Source of the DNA: Verrucomicrobiaceae bacterium UBA7681
GTDB taxonomy: Bacteria; Verrucomicrobiota; Verrucomicrobiia; Verrucomicrobiales; Verrucomicrobiaceae
DNA length: 64,000 nt
Direction of reading: 5' to 3'
NCBI GenBank assembly: GCA_002482965.1
Contig: DLGZ01000041.1
Span: forward strand, 1-64,000
Position numbers and translations under genes: made by a program. Positions 44,350 through 52,284 of the stretch are shown piece by piece. The notes beneath the pieces are model-generated. The model had not been told where the DNA came from. It ran no database searches and was given only the letters and a program-made list of their open reading frames with translations. Every line of letters starts with the position of its first letter. The stretch's first letter is position 1.

Positions 44350-45786
44350 ATGAAGCCACCCAACCCGAATCACGGCTGTCTTCCTCCTTGGAAGACCGAC
44401 GATCTTCCCGCACCGCTGCCATTCAGTTTGCGCAATGCGCTGCGCACCATCGGGCCGGGGGCCATCCTGCTCGTGGGGGCCATTGGGATGGGCGAGTGGA
44501 TCGCGGGGCCGTTGTTTGTGGTGCAGCACGGACGCAGTGTGCTGTGGATCGCAACGCTGGCCTTTGTGCTGCAATCGCTGCTGAATCTCGAAGCAGTACG
44601 CTACACGCTCTACACGGGCGAGCCGGTGCTCACGGGCTTCATGCGGATGCGGCCGGGATCGCGGCTGTGGGGCGTGTTTTATGCGCTCGCAGGCTTTGCG
44701 CAGCTCGGCATGCCTGCGGCGGCGGCTGGATGCGCAGGTGTGGCGTTTGCGATGCTTCAAGGACGTGCGCCGACGAATGCCGATGCGTCGATGGTGACGT
44801 GGCTCACGGTGGCCCTCGTGTTGATCTCAGCCGTGGTGCTCGCCTCAGGTAAAAAGGTCGAGCGACTGCTGGAACGGATGTCTTGGGTGATGATCATCTT
44901 CATCTTCGGATTTCTGCTGCTCGTGAACTTCACCTTTGTGCCGCTCAAGGACTGGAGCAGCACGCTGACAGGCTTCTTCTCGTTCGGAACGATTCCTGAG
45001 AAGGTCGATTTCGTGATGCTGGCGGTGTTTGCAGCGCTCGCAGGCAGCGGCGGCATTGGCAATCTTGCCATCGCCAACTGGTTTCGTGACAAGGGCTTCG
45101 GCATGGCTTCCAAAGCGGGCAACATGGGTGGCGTGTGGAGCACGGAGCAGACATTGGCCCCCGTAGGAAGCGTGTTTCCCATCACCGTGGAAAATTTGAA
45201 GCGCTGGCGCGACTGGTGGCGTTACGCGATCATTGATCAATCCGGCCTGTGGATGTTGGGATGCATCGTGGGCATGTTTTTGATGGTGAATCTGGCCTCG
45301 TCATTGTTTCAGCCCGGCATGCAGGTCACCGGCGTTGCGGCGGGCGTGTTTCAAGCAGCGGAGATGCGCAAGCTATGGGAGGGCTTCTGGATTCTCGGCC
45401 TTATGAACGGCTTCTGGATTCTGTTTTCGACGACGCTGACGAATGTGGATGTGCTGGCCCGCGTGGTGGCAGACATGGCATGGGCGGGCGGTGCGGTGCC
45501 GAAGAAGATGCCGGTGGGGCGGCTCTATGGCCTGCTGCTGCTCGGCTTCACGGTGATCGCGTGCTTCGGCGCATTCCTTGGCGATGCCAAACTGCTGCTC
45601 ATGATTCTCGGTGCCACCGCCGCACCCATCACCGCCTTTTCCTCGCTGCAAATCCTGCGCCTCAACACCACGCTGCTGCCGCGTGAGCTGCGCCCGCCCC
45701 TGTGGCGCAAGATCGCGCTCGTCTTGTGCGCCTTGTTTTACGGCTTCATTTCATTCGCCATGTTCCGCCAGATTTTCTCCCACTGA
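44350..45786 (+). CDS. Nramp-family membrane transporter lacking the metal-binding motif
   Basis: 478 residues with about 11-12 membrane helices. The family's opening GPGAILLVGAIGMGEWIAGP aligns with the first helix of Nramp metal transporters, but the metal-binding DPGN is replaced by GMGEW-type residues, and the MPH motif of helix 6 is not found (GGIGNLAIANWFRDK instead). It is therefore unlikely to carry Mn/Fe as canonical Nramp does. Tight linkage (1 base after the UxuA-like gene, 9 bases before an enolase-superfamily gene) suggests it imports a sugar acid or related organic compound. That role is inference. Confidence 0.8.
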   Translation: MKPPNPNHGCLPPWKTDDLPAPLPFSLRNALRTIGPGAILLVGAIGMGEWIAGPLFVVQHGRSVLWIATLAFVLQSLLNLEAVRYTLYTGEPVLTGFMRMRPGSRLWGVFYALAGFAQLGMPAAAAGCAGVAFAMLQGRAPTNADASMVTWLTVALVLISAVVLASGKKVERLLERMSWVMIIFIFGFLLLVNFTFVPLKDWSSTLTGFFSFGTIPEKVDFVMLAVFAALAGSGGIGNLAIANWFRDKGFGMASKAGNMGGVWSTEQTLAPVGSVFPITVENLKRWRDWWRYAIIDQSGLWMLGCIVGMFLMVNLASSLFQPGMQVTGVAAGVFQAAEMRKLWEGFWILGLMNGFWILFSTTLTNVDVLARVVADMAWAGGAVPKKMPVGRLYGLLLLGFTVIACFGAFLGDAKLLLMILGATAAPITAFSSLQILRLNTTLLPRELRPPLWRKIALVLCALFYGFISFAMFRQIFSH

Positions 45787-45795
45787 TCCCACGTC

Positions 45796-47022
45796 ATGTC
45801 ACGCATCACCGCCATCGAAACCGCCATTCCGTCCGGCATCATGCCGAATCTGCTGCTGGTCCGCATTCACACGGAGGACGGGTTCATCGGCTGCGGCGAG
45901 ACGTATTACACACCGCACGCCATCGCGGCGTTGATTCACGATTGGATGGCAGAACGCCTGCTCGGAGCCGATGCACTCGCGATCGAGGCGCACTGGCGCT
46001 TCATCTATGAGCGCTGCACTCCGTTTGGGCATCCAGGCGCGGAGATGCGGGCGCTGTCGGCCATTGATCTCGCGCTGTGGGACATTCTTGGGCAGGCCTG
46101 CAACCAGCCGGTGTACCGCCTGCTCGGCGGGCCGGTGCGTGATGCGATTCCCGTGTATAATACGAGCGGCGGTCCAAGTTACGGCGCGCTGGCAGGTGCC
46201 ACGGGTGCCCCACGTCATCCGGGTTGGCCGGGCTATGGCGACATCGGCAGCAAGGGACCATTGCAGGACAACTGGGCCTCTCATTTTGCCGCCGGTGATC
46301 TCGCTGAGGAATTGCTGGCTGAAGGCATCACCGCGATGAAGCTGTGGCCGTTTGATCGTGCTGCCCATCGTAGCGGCGGTCTCCACATCTCATGGGCCGA
46401 TGTCGAAGAAGGCATGAAACCATTGCGGGAGATTCGCGATCGTGTGGGCATGAAAATGGACATCGCCATCGAAGGGCACGCGTTTTTCCAGCTCCCGGCG
46501 GCGGAACGCATCGCCGAAGCTTTGCGCGAGATCAAACCGCTCTGGCTGGAAGACGTGCTGCGAGTCGACAACGCAGCCACGCTGGCCGATTTCCGTCGTC
46601 GGAGTGGTCTGCCCATCGCGGCGAGTGAGATGCTGCTCGGGCGCAAAGAATATTTGAGCGTACTGCAAGCACAGGCCTGCGACTACTGCATGGTCGATCC
46701 CACTTGGAACGGTGGCATCAGCGAAACCCGCCGCGTCATCGACATGGCGCAGACCTTCAACGTCCCTGCGACGATTCACGACTGCACCGGCCCGCTCACG
46801 TTGTTCAGCGGCCTTCATCTCGCGGCGTCATCAGCCAATGTCGTGTTTCAGGAGACGGTTCGCGCGCACATCCGCTCGTTCTACGACAAGCTGGTCGATA
46901 CTTTGCCGGTCATCGTGAACGGGAAGGCGCAGCTGCCCACCGGAACGGGCTTGGGGACAAAGCTGAAGGACGAGCTGTTCCGTGAAGGAGTAAACGGGTG
47001 GAGGAAGAGTGTGGCTAAGTAG
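45796..47022 (+). CDS. Enolase-superfamily (mandelate racemase/sugar-acid dehydratase) protein
   Basis: 408 residues. An N-terminal capping domain (LLVRIHTEDGFIGCGETYYTPHAI) precedes a TIM barrel with the metal-binding acids in MDIAIEGHAFF, PLWLEDVLRV and IAASEMLLGRKEY, and the general-base histidine in IHDCTGPLTLFS. This layout matches galactonate/rhamnonate/gluconate dehydratase groups of the MR subgroup; the precise sugar acid cannot be told. It is the third gene of the sugar-acid operon. It ends 18 bases before the stop of the convergent SGNH hydrolase gene. Confidence 0.88.
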   Translation: MSRITAIETAIPSGIMPNLLLVRIHTEDGFIGCGETYYTPHAIAALIHDWMAERLLGADALAIEAHWRFIYERCTPFGHPGAEMRALSAIDLALWDILGQACNQPVYRLLGGPVRDAIPVYNTSGGPSYGALAGATGAPRHPGWPGYGDIGSKGPLQDNWASHFAAGDLAEELLAEGITAMKLWPFDRAAHRSGGLHISWADVEEGMKPLREIRDRVGMKMDIAIEGHAFFQLPAAERIAEALREIKPLWLEDVLRVDNAATLADFRRRSGLPIAASEMLLGRKEYLSVLQAQACDYCMVDPTWNGGISETRRVIDMAQTFNVPATIHDCTGPLTLFSGLHLAASSANVVFQETVRAHIRSFYDKLVDTLPVIVNGKAQLPTGTGLGTKLKDELFREGVNGWRKSVAK

Positions 47023-47040
47023 TGGAGTTCAACCTCCGCT

Positions 47041-48138
47041 TCACAGCTTTGCTTTCATCCACGAGTAGAAGCTCGCGCCTATCTGAGCATATCCCACAGC
47101 ATTGGGATGCACCCCATTGTTGTTCGGATAGCCATCCACAGGATCAAGATTGAGCTCCGTGGGGACAATGAAGATGCCATCCTTCTCACGGTTGGAGAGA
47201 CGCTTGAGCATGAGCTGCACAATCCGGTGCTGGATGCGCTTCCAGCCCCAGCGCGGATACTTGTCCTTGTAGTTCGCTGTGAAGCCTTCCTGACGCGCAT
47301 TCGGCGGCGTAGTCAGTCCCACAGCGAGTTTGGCATTAGGCGCAGCTTTGTGGAATGCCGCGAGAAGCTTGTCCGCATTGTCGAGCACCTCATTGATCTT
47401 GGCATCCGGGTTGTTCGGATCGGCACCGAAGCAATCATTGATGCCAAGCAGGAAGGTGACAACATCGGGCTGCTGGCCGTCGCAGTGCTCCTTGAAGTAA
47501 CGCTGCAAATCGAAGGCTCCGCTTTTGCCATCCGCAGCCGGAAAAATGAAGGGGCTCGTGGCTTTGCGAGCGAGCGGACCTGCGGTCACACCGGGAGCCT
47601 CCGGCGCGAATTTGTTGAGGAAGTCGATCCACCTCCAACCGCCGTAGCCTTCATGCGCGACGCCGGGCTGCGCACTTGAGGGTTTATGCGTGCCGAGCAA
47701 CGTGGCCTTCGGATTTCCTGGCAGAGCGAGCAGGCGCGCGATTTCATTCGGGTAAACAGTCGCATTCGTGAGGCTGTCCCCCACGATGAGCAGGCGCAGC
47801 GGCTTGGTGGCGGCCGATTTGCGCGGGGAGATGTGCAGCGTCGTCTTCCCCTGCTCCACTACTTTACCCTTGGCGTCTTTGACGGTGATGCCGAGGTGAT
47901 GATCGCCGACATCACTGTCGGCGGGTGTGACCGTCCAGCGACGATCCTCATTTTTACCAAGCTTGCAGGTGAACTCAAAACGATAAGCTTCGGGTGTTTC
48001 GGTAAGCACGATGTTGTCGTGATAAATGCTCATCGGCACTTCCGGCGTGGCATACACGATGGGTGGCAGGGTGAGCTGAAGCTCTCCGGCGAAGGTGGAG
48101 AGTGTCAGGACGAAGAAGAGACTGAGAATCCGATTCAT
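47041..48138 (-). CDS. Secreted SGNH/GDSL hydrolase
   Basis: 365 residues with signal peptide MNRILSLFFVLTLSTFAGE. An N-terminal beta-sandwich-like region (about 20-110) precedes the hydrolase: G-D-S (120-122) in LRLLIVGDSLTNATVY, the Gly in EGYGGWRW, FLLGINDCFG (GxND) and the final Asp-His region NGVHPNAVGY (the Asp-x-x-His pair appears as N-N-G-V-H, so the acidic member is not obvious). Family enzymes deacylate carbohydrates or lipids. It lies 9 bases downstream of an alpha/beta hydrolase gene on the same strand. Confidence 0.83.
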   Translation of the reverse strand: MNRILSLFFVLTLSTFAGELQLTLPPIVYATPEVPMSIYHDNIVLTETPEAYRFEFTCKLGKNEDRRWTVTPADSDVGDHHLGITVKDAKGKVVEQGKTTLHISPRKSAATKPLRLLIVGDSLTNATVYPNEIARLLALPGNPKATLLGTHKPSSAQPGVAHEGYGGWRWIDFLNKFAPEAPGVTAGPLARKATSPFIFPAADGKSGAFDLQRYFKEHCDGQQPDVVTFLLGINDCFGADPNNPDAKINEVLDNADKLLAAFHKAAPNAKLAVGLTTPPNARQEGFTANYKDKYPRWGWKRIQHRIVQLMLKRLSNREKDGIFIVPTELNLDPVDGYPNNNGVHPNAVGYAQIGASFYSWMKAKL

Positions 48139-48147
48139 GACCTCCCA

Positions 48148-49266
48148 CTACGGACCGTCATGAGCGAATCGTTCCATGAAGCGCACAATGGCAGACATGG
48201 AAAGCTGCCCTCCTGGCGTGGAGGGAAAGTAGTCCATGCCATGCGTGCCCCAGGGAAGTTCGAGAAAAAAGTGATCCTCATGCCCCGCTAGCCCCGCGCT
48301 AAACCGGCGGCTATGCCCAATGCCCACAAGAGAATCCTGCGTGCCATGGAGGATCAGCGTAGGCAGTCTGCGCTGATCCAGAAACTCCGTCGCTGAGGCG
48401 GTATGGTAGGCCTCCGGCACTTTCAGTGGATCACCTCCCATGTACTGGTGCACCAGCACCAGAGACTTCAGCAGATCGTCCGGCACCGACCATTCATTCG
48501 CGAGAAACATGTTGGGTGTACCATACACATCGATGCACCCACTCGCCCCAAGCTCCGGCATCCCGTAGGCGCAGGCGGCGGCGATCTGCGCCCCGGCAGA
48601 GCGCCCCATGAAAACGATTTGATTCACATCAATGCCGAGTTCCTTGGCGTGATCACGTACCCAGGTGCAGGCACGCCCTGTATCCTCCGCCTGAGTCGGC
48701 CACTGATGTTTCGGCGCAAGGCGATAGCCGTAGGAGCACAGCACGTAGCCATGAGAAGCGAGTTCCGCGTTGGCACTTTCAAACTCCCCAGGATCCCCAC
48801 TATCCCAGCCCCCGCCGTGGACGATGAGCAGGCAGGGCAGCGGCCTGTCCACTCCAACAGGCCGATAAATCACCACATCAAGTGATTCATCCCCCTCCCG
48901 CCAGTAGGTGCGGCGTTCGTGCTGCACTTTGAATTTGCCAGTGTTCAGCGGCAGCCACAGCCGCTGCCAGGAAAAGCTGAGTCCTTGCGCCATTGCAATG
49001 CGCGATGCCTGCACGGCAGGGATGCAAAAGACGACAGCGAGCAGCAAACAAACCAACGCCAGCCAGCGCGATGAATGCACCGCCGGATAAATCAAAACCA
49101 GCGACAGCAGCGCGAGCCAGTGACCGAACTCCGTGGTCACCAGTTGAAGCTGCCACTGCAACTTCGTCGGCGACATGATCCAAGCGTTCACCGCCAGAAA
49201 GGCGAGAAGGAGAAGTGCTAGAATGAGAACCACAGATTTCACGAATCGCATGTCCATCCGTTTCAT
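48148..49266 (-). CDS. Membrane-anchored alpha/beta hydrolase (esterase/lipase family)
   Basis: 372 residues. Starts at 49266, 49257 or 49251 are all possible; the first gives MKRMDMRFVKSVVLILALL. Two to three N-terminal hydrophobic helices (about 8-30, 45-60, 65-85) precede an HSL-type esterase domain: HGGGWDSGD (oxyanion HGGG), nucleophile elbow G-R-S-A-G, Asp in LILHGTQDSLVG and His in LPWGTHGMDYF. It is an acyl esterase facing the periplasm, substrate unknown. It is separated from leuC by a terminator and probably has its own promoter in the 77-base gap, with the SGNH gene as partner 9 bases downstream. Confidence 0.82.
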   Translation of the reverse strand: MKRMDMRFVKSVVLILALLLLAFLAVNAWIMSPTKLQWQLQLVTTEFGHWLALLSLVLIYPAVHSSRWLALVCLLLAVVFCIPAVQASRIAMAQGLSFSWQRLWLPLNTGKFKVQHERRTYWREGDESLDVVIYRPVGVDRPLPCLLIVHGGGWDSGDPGEFESANAELASHGYVLCSYGYRLAPKHQWPTQAEDTGRACTWVRDHAKELGIDVNQIVFMGRSAGAQIAAACAYGMPELGASGCIDVYGTPNMFLANEWSVPDDLLKSLVLVHQYMGGDPLKVPEAYHTASATEFLDQRRLPTLILHGTQDSLVGIGHSRRFSAGLAGHEDHFFLELPWGTHGMDYFPSTPGGQLSMSAIVRFMERFAHDGP

Positions 49267-49292
49267 GAGTGATGATGGATTCACGTATTTAA

Positions 49293-49323
49293 CAAAAAGG
49301 CGCGGATCTCGCGATCCGCGCCT
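49293..49323 (-). terminator. Rho-independent terminator downstream of leuC
   Basis: A perfect 11-bp stem AGGCGCGGATC / GATCCGCGCCT (49298-49308 / 49313-49323) with a four-base loop is followed on the minus strand by TTTTTGTT. It lies 20 bases after the leuC stop. This is the clearest terminator in the window. Confidence 0.85.
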
Positions 49324-49343
49324 CAGATGAACTTGAATCAGGC

Positions 49344-50759
49344 TCAACCAGCAATCGAGAACACCTCGCGGGCGTCCGCGATGCTGCCAGTGAGGGCAGC
49401 GGCGGCAACCATGACGGGGCTCATGAGGACGGTGCGGCCAGTGGTGCTGCCCTGACGTCCTTTGAAGTTGCGGTTCGAAGAAGACGCGCAGAGCTGATCG
49501 CCGACGAGTTTGTCGGGATTCATCGCCAGGCACATGGAGCAGCCTGCGCCGCGCCATTCGAATCCCGCTTCACTGAAGACTTCGTGCAGCCCTTCCTGAC
49601 GAGCAAGAGTGTCCACGATCTGCGACCCAGGAACCGCGATGGCTTTGACACCTGCGGCGACTTTGCGGCCTTTGATGAACTTGGCCACTTCCCGGAAATC
49701 GCTGAGACGGCCGTTGGTGCAGGAACCAATGAAGGCCACGTCGATCTTCGTGCCTTTGATCGGCTCACCAGCAGGCAGCTTCATGTAATCAAGCGCGTCC
49801 TGAATGGAAATGCGGCCTGGCTCAGTCGTGGCGCTTTCAGCAGTCGGCACGTTTTCGGTGACAGAAATGGCCTGGTCCGGGCTGGTGCCCCAGGTCACCG
49901 TCGGCGGAACGTCTTCAGCCTTGATGTTGATGACATCATCATAAACGCAGTCTGTATCCGAAGCCACGGCGCGCCATTTTTCGACGGTGTCGAGCCATTC
50001 ATCCCCCTGCGGGGAATACGGGCGGCCTTTGAGATACTCAAAAGTCTTTTCGTCTGGATTGACGTAGCCGCAGCGTGCACCGCCTTCGATGCTCATGTTG
50101 CAGACGGTCATGCGCTCTTCCATCGACATCGCGTCAACCAGACTGCCGCCGTATTCATAGGCATAGCCGATGCCGCCGTTCGCACCCAGCAGGCGGATGA
50201 TGTGGAGGATCACGTCCTTGGAGTAAACACCGGGGCGCAGCTGGCCGTCCACATTGATGCGGCGCACCTTCATCTTGCCCAGAGCCATCGTCTGCGTCGC
50301 CAGAATGTCGCGCACCTGCGTGGTGCCGATGCCCAAGGCGATCGCACCGAAGGCGCCGTGTGTCGCAGTGTGGCTGTCGCCACAGGCAATCGTGGTGCCC
50401 GGCTGGGTGATGCCCTGCTCTGGTCCGACCACGTGCACAATACCCTGCTTGCCGCTGGAAAGGCTGAAATAGGTGATGCCGAAGTCCTTGGCGTTCTTGT
50501 TCAGCTCCTGGATCATCGCCTCGGCGAGAGGATCGGAAAACGGCGAGACCTGGCTGTCCGTCGGCACAATGTGATCGACGGTCGCAAAGGTGCGGTGCGG
50601 GTAGGCCACCTTCAGGTTCAAATCACGCAGCATGCCGAAAGCCTGCGGGCTGGTCACCTCATGCACGAGATGCGTGTCGATGAGGAGCTGTGTCTGGCCA
50701 TTGTCGAGGGTGCTGACGACGTGCGAGTCCCAGACTTTTTCAAAGAGTGTTTTGCCCAT
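49344..50759 (-). CDS. leuC: 3-isopropylmalate dehydratase large subunit
   Basis: 471 residues. The aconitase-type [4Fe-4S] ligands are in AFIGSCTNGRLSD and GAGCSMCLAMNPDKL, with TVDHIVPTD and GDSHTATHGAFGA as substrate/cluster-side motifs. Length and start fit E. coli LeuC (466). It isomerises 2-isopropylmalate to 3-isopropylmalate in leucine synthesis, with LeuD as partner; leuD is not adjacent. It is monocistronic, with its own terminator, and divergent from a symporter gene (107 bases between starts). Confidence 0.95.
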   Translation of the reverse strand: MGKTLFEKVWDSHVVSTLDNGQTQLLIDTHLVHEVTSPQAFGMLRDLNLKVAYPHRTFATVDHIVPTDSQVSPFSDPLAEAMIQELNKNAKDFGITYFSLSSGKQGIVHVVGPEQGITQPGTTIACGDSHTATHGAFGAIALGIGTTQVRDILATQTMALGKMKVRRINVDGQLRPGVYSKDVILHIIRLLGANGGIGYAYEYGGSLVDAMSMEERMTVCNMSIEGGARCGYVNPDEKTFEYLKGRPYSPQGDEWLDTVEKWRAVASDTDCVYDDVINIKAEDVPPTVTWGTSPDQAISVTENVPTAESATTEPGRISIQDALDYMKLPAGEPIKGTKIDVAFIGSCTNGRLSDFREVAKFIKGRKVAAGVKAIAVPGSQIVDTLARQEGLHEVFSEAGFEWRGAGCSMCLAMNPDKLVGDQLCASSSNRNFKGRQGSTTGRTVLMSPVMVAAAALTGSIADAREVFSIAG

Positions 50760-50866
50760 GATGCGTGCGAATTGGTGGTTTGGAGGGCTGTGAGCCTAGC
50801 ACGCCCGGCGCAGGGTGCAAGAATGCCTCTTGGCTTTTGCCGCCAGACCTGCCAGCATCCGCGCCC

Positions 50867-52144
50867 ATGAAATGGCTTAAAACTCTCTACATCCAGGTGA
50901 TCATCGGCATTGTGCTGGGCATCTTGTTAGGATTGCTGTTTCCGCCCACGAATTCGATCATCGTTTTCGGCCACTCCTACAATGCGACCGATCTGCAGCC
51001 GCTGGCGGAGGTTTTCATCAAGGCGATCAAGATGCTCATCGCCCCGATCATCTTCTGCACCGTGGTCTGCGGCATCGCCAGCATGGGGGATTTAAAGCGG
51101 GTGGGACGTGTGGGCTTGAAGGCACTGCTCTATTTTGAACTCGTCACCACGGTGGCGCTGGTCATCGGCCTCGTGGTGGCAAACGTGGTCGAGCCAGGTG
51201 CCGGGGTGGAGGCACATGCCACGGCGAAGGAGGCCTCAAAGCTGGGCGAATACCAGGCCAAGGCAGGCGACACGAGCACCAAGGCCTTTTTGATGAACAT
51301 CGTGCCAAAAACCTTCGTCGGGGCATTTACAGACGATTCGGTGCTGCCCGCCTTGTTTCTCGCGCTGCTGGTCGCTGTGGCTCTCTGCCAGATGGGTGGG
51401 CGGGGCAAACCGGTGCTCGACCTGCTCCACAGCGTCTCGGAGGTGTTTTTCAAGCTGGTCGCCATCATCACCCGCATCGCCCCCGTCGCGGCCTGCGCAG
51501 CCATGGCCTACACCGTGGGCTCGGAAGGTCCGGGCATGCTCATCAAGCTGGCCAAGGTGCTGGCCTGTGTCTATCTCACCTGCGGGCTGTTTGTGTTCGT
51601 CGTGCTCGGCAGCATCGCCCGGTGGAACGGCTTCAGCCTGTGGAAGATGCTGGTGTTCATCAAAGACGAACTGCTGCTCGTGCTCGGCACCTCCTCCTCG
51701 GAGACCGCCCTGCCACAGCTCATGCTGAAGCTGGAAAAAGCGGGCTGTGACAAGTCCGTGGTCGGTGTCGTTATCCCGTCCGGCTACTCCTTCAATCTCG
51801 ATGGCACCTGCATCTACCTCACGCTCGCCGCCTTGTTCGTCGCCCAGGCCACAAATACCCATCTCACGCTCTGGCATCAGCTCGTGCTGCTGCTGGTGCT
51901 GCTACTGACCTCGAAGGGGGCTGCAGGAGTCACCGGCGCTGGATTCATCACGCTGGTGGCCACGCTCTCGACCATCGACACCGGCATTCCCGTCGCAGGT
52001 CTCGCGCTGCTCATCGGCATCGACCGTTTCATGTCAGAAGCCCGCGCCATCACCAACCTCATCGGCAACACACTGGCCACACTCGTCGTGGCAAAGTGGG
52101 AGAACGAGTTCGATCCTGAAAAGGGCAAGATGCTGCTGCGGTAA
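50867..52144 (+). CDS. Dicarboxylate/amino acid:cation symporter (DctA/GltP type)
   Basis: 425 residues; start at 50867 (MKWLKTLYIQVIIGIVLGILLG). Family marks are AIKMLIAPIIFCTVVCGIASMGD, the serine-rich reentrant loop LVLGTSSSETALPQLM, and the substrate/cation helix PSGYSFNLDGTCIYLTLAALFVAQ. IDRFMSEARAITNLIGN is the last transmembrane block. It imports dicarboxylates such as succinate and fumarate, or glutamate/aspartate, together with protons or sodium. The C-terminus ends LLR, with no extra domain. Substrate cannot be fixed without homologue comparison. Confidence 0.92.
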   Translation: MKWLKTLYIQVIIGIVLGILLGLLFPPTNSIIVFGHSYNATDLQPLAEVFIKAIKMLIAPIIFCTVVCGIASMGDLKRVGRVGLKALLYFELVTTVALVIGLVVANVVEPGAGVEAHATAKEASKLGEYQAKAGDTSTKAFLMNIVPKTFVGAFTDDSVLPALFLALLVAVALCQMGGRGKPVLDLLHSVSEVFFKLVAIITRIAPVAACAAMAYTVGSEGPGMLIKLAKVLACVYLTCGLFVFVVLGSIARWNGFSLWKMLVFIKDELLLVLGTSSSETALPQLMLKLEKAGCDKSVVGVVIPSGYSFNLDGTCIYLTLAALFVAQATNTHLTLWHQLVLLLVLLLTSKGAAGVTGAGFITLVATLSTIDTGIPVAGLALLIGIDRFMSEARAITNLIGNTLATLVVAKWENEFDPEKGKMLLR

Positions 52145-52284
52145 ATTGTTGCATCAATTCTCAGCCACCACATTCCCTCAAACCAGCCACGCTTAAAAAC
52201 AATGCGCCACCTCGTCCCCTTCTCGAACGATTGGGAAAAAATAAGCCAGCGTCACGGTAAAGCCAGCAACACAATCGCCGCCCC

